From: Aliiroseovarius salicola
Lineage (GTDB): Bacteria; Pseudomonadota; Alphaproteobacteria; Rhodobacterales; Rhodobacteraceae
Length of the DNA: 64,000 nt
Assembly (NCBI RefSeq): GCF_027891095.1
Contig: NZ_JAQIIO010000004.1
Coordinates: 124,001-188,000, forward strand
Reading direction: 5' to 3'
The translations under genes were made by a program, and so were the position numbers. Every line of letters begins with the position of its first letter. The stretch's first letter is position 1. The notes under the pieces are model-generated. The model was not told the DNA's origin and did no database searches. It worked only from the letters and a program-made list of their open reading frames with translations. Below, one piece after another: positions 54,469-64,000 of the stretch.

Positions 54469-55770
<1,302 letters not shown>

Positions 55771-55792
55771 TCAGTTGAGGCTCTTTAACCCG

Positions 55793-56689
55793 TCAGGCCG
55801 CGTCGGGCAACCGGGCGCTTCGATTGTTAGCGCGAGCTTCTCTCAGAAACATGTAAATTCCGCTACTGATGATGATGAAAGCACCTAGATAGGTGAGCGC
55901 ATCCGGGCGTTCTCCGAATATGATCATGCCGAGGATGATCGAGAAGATCAGCCGCGAATAGCGAAAGGGCATGATGATCGAGGTTTCGGCGATACGCATG
56001 GCCAGAACGATGGCGTAATACCCTGCGACACCAAACACCATCGCACCCAAAAGGATCCCCCATTGCGTGCCTTGCGGTATCACAAAAGGATCGGTGACAG
56101 GGATCATCAAAAGACCTGCGGGGATCAGGGAAAAGAAGCCGTAGAAGCTGACCGATGTTGACGGGATCGACGGATCTATCTGTCGTGTGATCAGATCCCG
56201 TAAGGCAATCCCGAAGACCGCCGCAATCGGGAAAAGCGCCGCCATGTCAAAATTGTCTGCCCCAGGGCGGATGATCAGAAGAACGCCGATGAAACCGACA
56301 CCAATGGCTGTCCAGCGTCGCCAGCCAACTGTTTCGCCAAGAAAGAGCGCAGCGCCTGCGGTGATGGCAAGGGGGGTCGCCTGAAACACGGCAGCCACGG
56401 TTGAGATGGGGACCAGCGACAAAGCGGTGATGAAGAACATCGCCGAAACGCCTTCGGCGATTGCGCGCCAAACCATCATTGGGGACCGCATGTCGTGATG
56501 CACCAATGGCGCAAGACTACCTCGGGTCAAATAGGTGATCACTGCAAAGGCTATGGCCCCTCCTGATCCCAAAAACACCAATACTTCTGAGACCGGCAGA
56601 CCGGATGAGCTTGATTTGATAAAGGCGTCCTCGAGCGCAAAAGCCGCCATGGAGAAGGTGACGAGGATGATTCCGCGGATATTTTGCAT
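55793..56689 (-). CDS. EamA-type (DMT) transporter
   Basis: 298 residues, ten membrane helices in two EamA repeats: 'LALSLVPISTVAAVFQATPLAI'-like regions 'FFITALSLVPISTVAAVFQ' and 'IRRIAETS'-type segment 'AMRIAETSIIMPFRYSRLIF' near residue 230. Exports or imports an unknown metabolite. Upstream of enolase, same strand. Confidence 0.88.
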   Translation of the reverse strand: MQNIRGIILVTFSMAAFALEDAFIKSSSSGLPVSEVLVFLGSGGAIAFAVITYLTRGSLAPLVHHDMRSPMMVWRAIAEGVSAMFFITALSLVPISTVAAVFQATPLAITAGAALFLGETVGWRRWTAIGVGFIGVLLIIRPGADNFDMAALFPIAAVFGIALRDLITRQIDPSIPSTSVSFYGFFSLIPAGLLMIPVTDPFVIPQGTQWGILLGAMVFGVAGYYAIVLAMRIAETSIIMPFRYSRLIFSIILGMIIFGERPDALTYLGAFIIISSGIYMFLREARANNRSARLPDAA

Positions 56690-56837
56690 GTTCAGAACCC
56701 GATGATGTGCCGCGCGACAGAACCGGAATTTGTGTCCCAGAACAAGCCGGGAAGTGTGATGGATCTCATTCCGTTTGGTGATGGATCTGATTGGCCGCTG
56801 TGCCAGTTGCCTGGGAGATGGGCGATGCCCTTAGGGC

Positions 56838-57269
56838 TCAGGTCTTATCAAGCGGCACGCCGTAAAGCTCAAGCCGGTGATCCTTGAGCTTATAGCCCAA
56901 TTTCTTGGCGATCTTTTCTTGCAATGCTTCGATCTCGGGGTCGACAAATTCGATCACCTTGCCGGTTGTCAGGTCGATCAGGTGGTCATGGTGATCGCGA
57001 TCAGCACTTTCATAGCGAGCGCGCCCGTCGCCAAACTCGTTCTTGACCAGAATGCCAGCCTCTTCAAACAGCTTGACCGTGCGATAGACGGTGGCCAGCG
57101 AAATGCCGGAGTCGATTTCCGAGGCACGTGCATAAAGCTCTTCCACATCAGGGTGATCGCGATGGGCCGTCTGCAACACGCGGGCAATCACCCGGCGTTG
57201 CTCTGTCATGCGCAGGCCTTTTCCCTCGCATCGGGCAAGAATGGTTTTGTCTGACATGGTATTTGACAT
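56838..57269 (-). CDS. fur: Fur-family metalloregulator (Fur/Mur type)
   Basis: 143 residues. Helix-turn-helix 'ISLATVYRTVKLFEEAGIL' and metal site 'DRDHHDHLIDLTTGKVIEF'. In Rhodobacterales this group acts as Mur (manganese) or Fur (iron). The His-rich Irr motif is absent. Start at 57269, second ATG at 57257. It might bind the palindrome upstream of the Slam pair, an inference only. Confidence 0.88.
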   Translation of the reverse strand: MSNTMSDKTILARCEGKGLRMTEQRRVIARVLQTAHRDHPDVEELYARASEIDSGISLATVYRTVKLFEEAGILVKNEFGDGRARYESADRDHHDHLIDLTTGKVIEFVDPEIEALQEKIAKKLGYKLKDHRLELYGVPLDKT

Positions 57270-57371
57270 GATCGGTGAGCCTTACGATTCCTTTGGACAT
57301 TTATGCCGTGAATTGTGGGGCGGGGGAACCGGGGGATTTGGCGTAGAGGAGGAGCACTTCCCAATTTCCCG

Positions 57372-58202
57372 TTACAGGAAGAGCGTCCCCTCCATTACTT
57401 TTACGGCTTTGCCGGTGACAGTGACCCGATCCTGATCTGCGGTGAGCGCGATGCGAGAGGGGCGCCCCATGTCGTCCCCCTGATGAACCGTGATTTCAAC
57501 CCGGCGTCCAAGCGTTTTGCAAAGCAAAGCTGCGAGCGGGGCTGCCGCAGAACCGGTTGCAGGGTCTTCGGGAATGCCATCCAACGGTGCAAACATGCGG
57601 GCGTGGACAGTGTTTCCCTCGAGCACATAGGGGTAGACGGCAAAGTCATGGTTGCCCGGATACAGCGCCGCCCCTTCGCGCATTGCTTCAATGTCAGGGC
57701 AGAGCTTGGACAGGGTTTCCCGATTGTCCAATTGCGCATAGACAAAATCCCCACCAAGAGACGCCAACACCGGAACACTGCGCAGATTGCCGATCTCGCA
57801 GCCCATGGCATGGGCCACCAGTTCTGCCGCCGGGTGCCCTTTCACTTCAAGCGGATGTTCGGTGAAAAACGAAGCGCATCCTTCAGCCGCGCGGCAGGAC
57901 AGCGGCCCGACACCCAGTTCCAGTACCATATCCTCGATACCATTTTCGTCTGCCATCATCACCGCAGTGCCAATGGTCGGGTGACCGGCGAAAGGCAGTT
58001 CCCGAGCAGGGGTGAAATAGCGCACGCGGGCAGTGTGGCCGGGATCCTTCGGTGGCAGGACAAAGCTCGTTTCCGAAAAGTTGAACTCTCGCGCGATGGT
58101 TTGCATCTGCGCATCGGTCAGGTCGCCCGCATCCGGAATGATCGCCAGTTGGTTTCCACCAAATGGCGTGTCGGTGAAAACGTCATAAACAAAATAGCGC
58201 AT
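57372..58202 (-). CDS. PhzF-family epimerase/isomerase
   Basis: 276 residues, two-lobed diaminopimelate-epimerase fold. 'FSETSFVLPPKD' carries the catalytic Glu, 'PARELPFAGHPTIGTA' and 'PEDPATGSAAAPLAALL' are the PhzF glycine-rich loops. Substrate unknown. The ATG starts inside the antiporter stop (TAATG), so it is coupled. Confidence 0.9.
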   Translation of the reverse strand: MRYFVYDVFTDTPFGGNQLAIIPDAGDLTDAQMQTIAREFNFSETSFVLPPKDPGHTARVRYFTPARELPFAGHPTIGTAVMMADENGIEDMVLELGVGPLSCRAAEGCASFFTEHPLEVKGHPAAELVAHAMGCEIGNLRSVPVLASLGGDFVYAQLDNRETLSKLCPDIEAMREGAALYPGNHDFAVYPYVLEGNTVHARMFAPLDGIPEDPATGSAAAPLAALLCKTLGRRVEITVHQGDDMGRPSRIALTADQDRVTVTGKAVKVMEGTLFL

Positions 58203-59452
58203 TACATCAGCTCCGGTTCGCGGCCAAGACGTGTGGCAAGTGGCGCCACGGTCAGACCCTGAATGATAATCGAGAACACCACAATGATATAGGTGGCGGT
58301 GAGGATCAGTGGTTTCCATGCGTTGTCGGGCAGGGACAGGGCCAGCGCCACCGAAATCCCGCCTTTGAGACCACCCCAGGTCATGATCGGGATCACGCCC
58401 CTTGAAAAGCTGCGGAAAGGTTTGAGGATCAGGACCGGCACCGCCACGGCCGCCAGGCGGGCAACAAGCGCCAAGGCGATGGCAAAGATCCCAGCCATAA
58501 CCGCATCCCCGGTAAAGGCCACAGCAAAGACCTCAAAGCCAATCATCAGGAACAGGACCGCATTCAGGATCTCGTCGATCAGCTTCCAGAACGCATCCAC
58601 GTAAAGGCGGGTTTCCTCGCTCATCCCGTGTTTTGCCCCAACATCGCCGATCAGAAGCCCCGCACAGACCGCCATGATCGGGGCTGAGAAATGCAAGGCA
58701 ACCGCAAGTTCATAGCCACCAAACGCAAGGCCCAGCGTCAGCAGCACCTCCAGTGAATAATCATCAATTTGGCGCATGATCCGAAATGTGAGCCATCCAA
58801 GAGCAATCCCCAACAGGGCCCCGCCCACAGCCTCTTGCACAAACAGGATCGCCGCGGATTGCAAGCCCGGTTCGTGATGTGCATCACCCGAAGGAAATGC
58901 CAGCCCGACCAGCACGAGAAACACAACATAGCCCACCCCGTCATTGAACAGGCTTTCCCCTGCGATCTTGGTTTCCAGTGATTTCTGCAAGTTCGCTTCG
59001 CGCAAGACCCCCAGAACCGCCACCGGATCGGTCGGCGAGACCAGCGACCCGAACACCAAAGCGATCAGGAACGGCATTCCAGTGAGCCAACTAAACCCAA
59101 CCCCGATAATGGTGGTGGATAAGGCCACCCCAATGGTCGCCATCAAAAGCACCACACGCCATTGCGCCCGCAGATCCGAAATTTTTACATGCAGCGCGCC
59201 CGCAAACAGCAACAGTCCCAACATCCCTTCCAAAAGCGCGTCCGAGAAATCAATACCGGTGACGGTCGTTCGTACTTGATCCGCAACCCCCAAACCCGGG
59301 GCAATCACGTCCAGCAACATGATCGCAATCGATGCCAGCAGCGACACCACCAGAATGCCGATTGCGGAAGGCAGTTTCAGAAAGAGATAGTTGATGGCCC
59401 CAAATACACCGGCCAGCACGATAAGAAGGGACGCAATTTGCAGAAATGTCAT
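58202..59452 (-). CDS. Na+/H+ antiporter (CPA1/NhaP type)
   Basis: 416 residues, about 12 helices. The CPA1 ion-site motif is in 'SLVSPTDPVAVLGVLREANL' and 'IAGESLFNDGVGYVVFLV' (ND pair), and 'RGVIPIMTWGGLKGGISVALAL' is a second conserved stretch. Exchanges Na+ or K+ for H+. Divergent from the DMT gene. Confidence 0.93.
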   Translation of the reverse strand: MTFLQIASLLIVLAGVFGAINYLFLKLPSAIGILVVSLLASIAIMLLDVIAPGLGVADQVRTTVTGIDFSDALLEGMLGLLLFAGALHVKISDLRAQWRVVLLMATIGVALSTTIIGVGFSWLTGMPFLIALVFGSLVSPTDPVAVLGVLREANLQKSLETKIAGESLFNDGVGYVVFLVLVGLAFPSGDAHHEPGLQSAAILFVQEAVGGALLGIALGWLTFRIMRQIDDYSLEVLLTLGLAFGGYELAVALHFSAPIMAVCAGLLIGDVGAKHGMSEETRLYVDAFWKLIDEILNAVLFLMIGFEVFAVAFTGDAVMAGIFAIALALVARLAAVAVPVLILKPFRSFSRGVIPIMTWGGLKGGISVALALSLPDNAWKPLILTATYIIVVFSIIIQGLTVAPLATRLGREPELM

Positions 59453-59559
59453 TTTGGGCTCCGGGCCTGATCAATATGAGCGAATGGCTCCCTCATAACA
59501 TGATGGGTTTGCAACATAAATGGCTTGACGTGACCGCAGGAACCCTGTCCCTTCACCAG

Positions 59560-60441
59560 ATGGATGACAAGCAGCATATGGATGGGGTGGGCGCGGCCTC
59601 TCTGGTTGGGGTCTTTGTGCTGCTGGCGGTCAATCAAGTTGTGATCAAACTCACCAACGAAGGTTTTCAACCCGTCTTTGGCGCGTCTTTGCGCAGCTTT
59701 GGCGCAATTGCGGTTCTGGCGCTGTGGATGGGGCTGCGCCGCGTGCCGTTTGAGTTCACCCGGGCCACTCTTGGGGCAGGCATTCTGATCGGCCTTGTTT
59801 TTTCGGTCGAGTTCATCTGCCTGTTTGTGGCACTGGATCTCACCACCGTGACCCGCGTTTCGATCATTTTCTACTCCATGCCGGTCTGGATGGCATTGGC
59901 GGCGCATTTCACCTTGCCAGGAGAACAGCTCAACCCGGTGAAATCCGGGGGGCTTTTGCTGGCCTTCTGTGGCGTGATCTGGGCGATCCTTGATCGCGGC
60001 TCTCTCGGAGGTGAGGTAAGCCTGTGGGGGGATCTGGCCGCGTTGGGCGCTGCGCTGGGCTGGATGGGGGTGTCGCTCTGCGCGCGGCTCACACCGCTTA
60101 GAACCCTCTCACCTGACATGCAGATATTCTGGCAAGTGCTTGTCTCGGCGCCGGTATTGTTGATCGCAGCCCCACTCTTCGGTCCATTGATCCGCGACCT
60201 GCAACCGGCCCACTACTGGGGCATTGCCTTCCAATCCGTGTTCATCGCGTCGGGCGTTTTCCTGTTCTGGTTCTGGCTTCTGAAACAGTACAAAGCGTCT
60301 TCGGTCGCCTCTTTCGCCTTTCTGTCGCCGATCTTTGGGGTGGCGATGGGATGGGCCTGGCTGGGCGAGCAGGTGACGGCCTCCGCGATAGGGGCGCTGG
60401 TCTTGGTTGCATTGGGGATCATTCTGATCAATCGCCGCTAA
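59560..60441 (+). CDS. EamA-type (DMT) transporter
   Basis: 293 residues with ten helices in two EamA units; 'SLVGVFVLLAVNQVVIKLTN' opens the first and 'SVASFAFLSPIFGVAMGWAWLGE' marks the second. Substrate unknown. ATG 59560 chosen; codons upstream back to 59446 lie over the antiporter's 5' end. Confidence 0.86.
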   Translation: MDDKQHMDGVGAASLVGVFVLLAVNQVVIKLTNEGFQPVFGASLRSFGAIAVLALWMGLRRVPFEFTRATLGAGILIGLVFSVEFICLFVALDLTTVTRVSIIFYSMPVWMALAAHFTLPGEQLNPVKSGGLLLAFCGVIWAILDRGSLGGEVSLWGDLAALGAALGWMGVSLCARLTPLRTLSPDMQIFWQVLVSAPVLLIAAPLFGPLIRDLQPAHYWGIAFQSVFIASGVFLFWFWLLKQYKASSVASFAFLSPIFGVAMGWAWLGEQVTASAIGALVLVALGIILINRR

Positions 60442-61123
60442 CCACGTTCACAGAGATCCGTGCCCAGACCGGCAAGTGATCCGAAGCGATCCGGGTCAGG
60501 GGCGTCATCACCACATGCCCTTCCAAGATCTCGACACCCGGACTGATTATAAGCCGATCCAGCGCCGCCACGGGGCGCGAGGCGTGATAGCTTTTGCCAA
60601 AGTCGTGAATATCGAATTCCCGGTCCATTGGTTCAAAGCCGCGATGGTGGGACCATTCGTTGAAATCGCCTAGGATGACAGTGGGCAAGGTGCCCTGCTC
60701 AAGCGCCTCCGCCAATCTGCGCATCTGTTGATGGCGATAGCGACGCATCAACCCCAAATGACAGCCAACCACACGCAAACCACCGGCAATCTCAATTGAA
60801 ACCGCTCCGCGCGGTTCTAGTCCGGGAAGTGAAATTCTCTCAGGGCGCGCCATCTTCACTCCGCGTCGTACCAGAATGGCATTGCCATGGCTGCCAAGCG
60901 AAACGCCATTGGCAGCCAATGGGGCCACCTCATAATCGCTCTCATCTTCGATCAGTTGAAAGGGCAGGGCAGCTTTGCGCTGCCCAAGCCTGCGGTCGGC
61001 TTCCTGCAGCACTACCACATCGGCGTCTGCCTGGCAGATGGCTTCCATGACCCGATGAGGGTCGCGCCGCCGATCCAATCCAATCGCCTTGCGTATATTA
61101 TATGTCAAAAGCGACAGCTCCAC
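60428..61123 (-). CDS. Endonuclease/exonuclease/phosphatase-family protein
   Basis: 231 residues. DNase I fold: 'LSLLTYNIRKAIGLDRR', 'VVVLQEADRRLG', 'ILGDFNEWSHHRG' and 'IASDHLPVWARI' give the metal and His/Asp residues. Could be a nuclease or phosphodiesterase. GTG at 61123 is preferred: AGAGGAAGG is 9 bases upstream, and the longer frame to 61171 would translate the repeat copy 5. Confidence 0.85.
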   Translation of the reverse strand: MELSLLTYNIRKAIGLDRRRDPHRVMEAICQADADVVVLQEADRRLGQRKAALPFQLIEDESDYEVAPLAANGVSLGSHGNAILVRRGVKMARPERISLPGLEPRGAVSIEIAGGLRVVGCHLGLMRRYRHQQMRRLAEALEQGTLPTVILGDFNEWSHHRGFEPMDREFDIHDFGKSYHASRPVAALDRLIISPGVEILEGHVVMTPLTRIASDHLPVWARISVNVVSGD

Positions 61124-61148
61124 AGGGCCGCCCCCTTCCTCTTGCCTG

Positions 61149-61195
61149 AAATATCCCGGGGTGAGCGGCAAAGCCGCGAGGGGCAGAGCCCCTTT
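61149..61195 (+). repeat. Dispersed palindromic repeat, copy 5
   Basis: GAAATATCCCGGGGTGAGCGGC, then AAAGCCGCGAGGGGCAGAGCCCC. It sits between the DNase-fold gene and selO and contains a false start codon. Confidence 0.8.
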
Positions 61196-61208
61196 CCCGG
61201 TCCGTCCT

Positions 61209-62612
61209 TCATGTCCCGCAGAATGTCCGCATCACCCGCTCCTCTGGTTTGGGCGGCAGGGTCAGATCCATATCTGCCTCTTTCGGAGCGTAGGGCCGTA
61301 TGAATGCACTCGCAAGCCGTTGAAACGGTCCAAGATCGCCATCGACACCGGCCTGAATGGCCGCTTCGATTTGATGATTGCGCGGGATTACCACCGGGTT
61401 GGCTGCGGCCATGACCGCTTTTGGGTTGTCCTCGCGCGCCAACCGCGCGCGCCAGTCCGTCGCCCAGCTGTCCCACGCTTCATCTTCGTTGAACTCGGCC
61501 TTCGCCGCCCCTGAAAGCAGCCCCGAGAAAGTCCAGGTGAAATCTGACTGGCTGGTGGCCATACGGCTCAGAAGCCCGGTGATCAGATCCATATCCCCTT
61601 CTTCTTCGCGAATAAGCCCGATCTTGGCCCGGAAACGCCTAATCCATGCGGTCTGGAAGAGTTCCGGGAAAGATGTCAGCACCTCATTCATCTCTTCTAT
61701 GGCGGCATCCTGATCTGTCATCAGGGGCAGAAGCGCTGTGCCCAGCTGCGCGAGGTTCCAAAGCGCCATGTCCGGTTGCGCGGCATAGGCGTAACGCCCC
61801 ATCTGATCGATCGAGGAAAACACCGTGCGCGGGTGATAGGCGTCCATGAAGGCACAGGGGCCATAGTCGATGGTCTCGCCGGACACGGCCATATTGTCCG
61901 TATTCATCACGCCGTGAATGAACCCCACCGACATCCATGCTGCGACCAGTTCCGCCTGCCGCTCCATCACGGCAGAGAGAAACGCCACCGGGCCTTCGGT
62001 GCCGGGGTAATGGCGGGAAATGGCGTGTTCAAGCAGCAGCTCCAGCGCCTCTTTGTCCTGCCGCGCGGCAAAAAACTGGAAGGTTCCAACCCGGATATGG
62101 CTTGCCGCGACACGCATCAGAACCGCACCGGGATAGGCGCGCTCACGCTGCACGATTTCACCGGTCAGGGCGGCCCCCAATGCGCGTGTGGTTGGGATGC
62201 CCATGGCGTGCATGGCCTCGGACACAAGATACTCTCGCATTACCGGTCCCAACCACGCCCGCCCGTCGCCATTGCGCGAATAGGGGGTGATACCGGACCC
62301 CTTGAGCTGGATGTCACGGCGCCCAAAATCTCCGGTCACCTCTCCCAGAAGCGAAGCCCGTCCATCCCCCAGCTGAGGGACCCAGCCACCGAACTGATGA
62401 CCTGCATAGGCTTGTGAGAGGGGCTCAGTGCCGGGCAGCAAGTTGTTTCCGGTCAGCACGTCTGGTGTCAGCTCTGTCGGATCAAAGCCCAGCTCGTGGG
62501 CCAACTCTTCATTCATGACCAACGGCGCCGGGGCCTTGACCGGCATCGGATTTAATCGGCTGTAGAACCGTTTCGGGAGGCGGGCGTAGGAATTGTCGAA
62601 TACGGTGCTCAT
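61209..62612 (-). CDS. selO: Protein adenylyltransferase SelO
   Basis: 467 residues. Pseudokinase SelO/YdiU signatures: 'QAYAGHQFGGWVPQLGDGRA', 'IQLKGSGITPYSRNGDGRA', 'RVAASHIRVGTFQFF', and 'GVMNTDNMAVSGETIDYGPC' (the catalytic HxxN-DYGP region). Ends '...MRTFCGT': Cys where mitochondrial forms have Sec. It transfers AMP to proteins in redox stress. Confidence 0.94.
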   Translation of the reverse strand: MSTVFDNSYARLPKRFYSRLNPMPVKAPAPLVMNEELAHELGFDPTELTPDVLTGNNLLPGTEPLSQAYAGHQFGGWVPQLGDGRASLLGEVTGDFGRRDIQLKGSGITPYSRNGDGRAWLGPVMREYLVSEAMHAMGIPTTRALGAALTGEIVQRERAYPGAVLMRVAASHIRVGTFQFFAARQDKEALELLLEHAISRHYPGTEGPVAFLSAVMERQAELVAAWMSVGFIHGVMNTDNMAVSGETIDYGPCAFMDAYHPRTVFSSIDQMGRYAYAAQPDMALWNLAQLGTALLPLMTDQDAAIEEMNEVLTSFPELFQTAWIRRFRAKIGLIREEEGDMDLITGLLSRMATSQSDFTWTFSGLLSGAAKAEFNEDEAWDSWATDWRARLAREDNPKAVMAAANPVVIPRNHQIEAAIQAGVDGDLGPFQRLASAFIRPYAPKEADMDLTLPPKPEERVMRTFCGT

Positions 62613-62621
62613 GGGATGAGT

Positions 62622-63068
62622 TTACAGGATCCGCGACATCAGGTGGTAACGATCACGCGACGAAAAGCCGATCCGCCCATAAAGCGTGCGCGCACGTGCG
62701 TTTTCCGTGTCGACTTCCAGATGCATCGCTTTGATTCCCTGTCCTGACAGGGCACGAGTCAGCGCAAGCATCGCCTCGGACCCCATGCCCCGACCACGCA
62801 CACGCTCGCGCACGTAAAATTCGTCCAGAAACGCATCTAGCCCGCCAAACTCAATCGACCAGCCGAAGCTGACCGCGATATAGCCCACCGGAGCAGAACG
62901 CGGGCCAATCATCCAGATCGCGCCATGTGGTGAGCCTTCGAGCAACGGCACCAGGGCCCCGCGCCGTGTTTCGTCATCCTGTTGGATGCCTTGGCCCTCG
63001 TGAAATCCGGCGACCAATTTGGTCAGCCGTTCGAGATCGTCCATCGTGGCAAGTCGCAAAGCGCTCAT
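62622..63068 (-). CDS. GNAT N-acetyltransferase
   Basis: 148 residues. 'FLDEFYVRERVRGRGMGSEAMLALTRAL' is the acetyl-CoA R-x-x-G-x-G/A loop, and 'AMHLEVDTENARARTLYGRIGF' is the second motif. ATG 63068 overlaps the nucleoside hydrolase stop (ATGA). It may modify a nucleoside-derived product, but the substrate is unknown. Confidence 0.88.
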   Translation of the reverse strand: MSALRLATMDDLERLTKLVAGFHEGQGIQQDDETRRGALVPLLEGSPHGAIWMIGPRSAPVGYIAVSFGWSIEFGGLDAFLDEFYVRERVRGRGMGSEAMLALTRALSGQGIKAMHLEVDTENARARTLYGRIGFSSRDRYHLMSRIL

Positions 63069-64000
63069 AACCGGGCCAGCCTTTCCGTAAGCAAGGTGAA
63101 AAATCCGTCTGCATCCACATCCCCCATGAACATCGCATTTGGGGCGCGTTTGGTCACGCCCCACCAATCCGCAACGGTCATTCCAAGGGTCAGCTCGGAC
63201 TCGGTTTCAATTTCGACATTCACATGACGACCAGAGAAGAGTTCTGGTTTGATCAGGTAGGCGATCACAGTTGGATCATGCAGGGGGGCACCCTCGGAGC
63301 CGTATTTCTCGCGGTCGAAGCGTTCAAAGAAATCCGTCATCTCAGCCACAAATAACCCGACTTTGGAATCGAAAGCGCGGAACGCATCATTGCGCGGTTT
63401 GGTGACCAGCACCTTGTGTGTGACATCCAGCGGCATCACGACAATTGGAACGCCTGATTTGAACACAATGTCAGCAGCTTGCGGATCGACGTAGATGTTA
63501 AACTCTGCCGAAGGGGTGACATTGCCCACTTCGAAATACGCCCCGCCCATCAGCACAATCTCCTGCACGCGCTCCACGATATCCGGGGCGCGAGTGAAGG
63601 CGGTGGCAATGTTGGTGAGCGGCCCCAGTGGGCAGAGAGTGACCGTGCCGGGGGGCTCTGTGCGCAGGGTTTCAATGATGAAATCCACCGCATGCCCGTC
63701 CTGAAGGGGCATCTGCGGCTCCCACAATTCCGGCCCATCCAGCCCGGTTTTGCCATGCACATATTCCGCCGTGACCAGATCGCGTGCCATTGGGCGGTCG
63801 CAGCCAGCAAAGACTTTGGTGTCGGATTTTCCCGCGGCTTCACAGATGATCCGCGCGTTTTTCTGCGTCAGAGACAGCGGCACATTTCCAGCCACGGCGG
63901 TGATGCCCAAAACGTCCACATCTTCGGGGCTGGACAGAGCCAGAAGGATTGCAACCGCGTCATCTTGCCCGGGGTCGGTATCGATGATAATTTTGCGTTT
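63065..64000 (-). CDS. Nucleoside hydrolase, partial (5' end outside window)
   Basis: At least 311 residues. N-terminal 'IIIDTDPGQDDAVAILLAL' is the D-x-D-P-G-x-D-D calcium site, then 'CPLGPLTNIATAF', 'MGGAYFEVGNVTPSAEFNIY' and 'PLHDPTVIAYL'. Cleaves the N-glycosidic bond of ribonucleosides (IunH-like). The frame is open to base 64000; a GTG at 63919 is internal, and the true start is just outside. Confidence 0.92.
   Translation of the reverse strand, partial: KRKIIIDTDPGQDDAVAILLALSSPEDVDVLGITAVAGNVPLSLTQKNARIICEAAGKSDTKVFAGCDRPMARDLVTAEYVHGKTGLDGPELWEPQMPLQDGHAVDFIIETLRTEPPGTVTLCPLGPLTNIATAFTRAPDIVERVQEIVLMGGAYFEVGNVTPSAEFNIYVDPQAADIVFKSGVPIVVMPLDVTHKVLVTKPRNDAFRAFDSKVGLFVAEMTDFFERFDREKYGSEGAPLHDPTVIAYLIKPELFSGRHVNVEIETESELTLGMTVADWWGVTKRAPNAMFMGDVDADGFFTLLTERLARL

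Overview
The window looks like chromosomal DNA of a marine alphaproteobacterium of the Rhodobacterales (Roseobacter group). The support is the gene set and gene order. It has a class I lysyl-tRNA synthetase, a trpG-trpD-(ung)-trpC-moaC-moeA-lexA block, a phaZ/phaC-phaP-phaR polyhydroxyalkanoate locus with CTGC-N3-GCAG operators, LexA boxes of the GTTC-N7-GTTC type, and a taurine:pyruvate aminotransferase with a MocR-type regulator. About 65 protein genes are supported. I found no rRNA, tRNA, CRISPR array, prophage or intact insertion sequence.

Layout: 1-3.7 kb is a taurine catabolism unit (tauR-like regulator running off the left edge, an acetyltransferase, tpa). 4-6.5 kb holds a glutamine-amidotransferase-like protein without its catalytic cysteine, a CHMI/HpaR-like pair, a YciA-type thioesterase and a tiny conserved protein. 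6.6-7.5 kb has a structured non-coding stretch and an AT-rich gene with a HEPN-like motif. 7.5-15 kb is housekeeping: ettA, an aldo/keto reductase, nadD, dacB, a TerB-like gene and lysK. 15-21.5 kb has a beta-helix protein, ppk2, a lytic transglycosylase lipoprotein and a MATE pump, followed by a head-to-head pair of a dispersed palindromic repeat. 21.7-26 kb has a class I aspartate-type aminotransferase, an XRE regulator coupled to sdhE, an LdtR-like regulator, a DUF1194 protein and gloA. 26-28.4 kb is a Slam-type outer-membrane translocator with its probable surface lipoprotein. 28.5-30.4 kb is thyX and a HARE-HTH/GIY-YIG nuclease gene.

30.4-34.3 kb carries csp, an ArsC-like gene, a small membrane protein and a copper-buffering RiPP ('bufferin') operon: DUF2282 precursor, DUF692/MNIO enzyme, DUF2063 partner and DoxX. 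34.8-39.4 kb has thrS and three consecutive alpha/beta hydrolases. 39.5-44.2 kb is the PHA storage locus. 44.3-50.2 kb is lexA, moeA, moaC, trpC, ung, trpD and trpG on the minus strand, with an 8-bp tandem repeat between trpD and ung. 50.3-64 kb has a divergent polysaccharide deacetylase, enolase, a Fur/Mur regulator, transporters, a DNase I-fold phosphatase, selO and a nucleoside hydrolase running off the right edge.

The most interesting parts are the Slam/lipoprotein pair with a 21-bp palindrome upstream, the bufferin operon with its internal hairpin, the HARE-HTH/GIY-YIG fusion, the paired 22-bp-spaced TauR-like operators, the Cys-to-Gly amidotransferase and the phase-variation-like repeat in the trp region. 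All functions come from motif and family recognition by eye; no database search was run.
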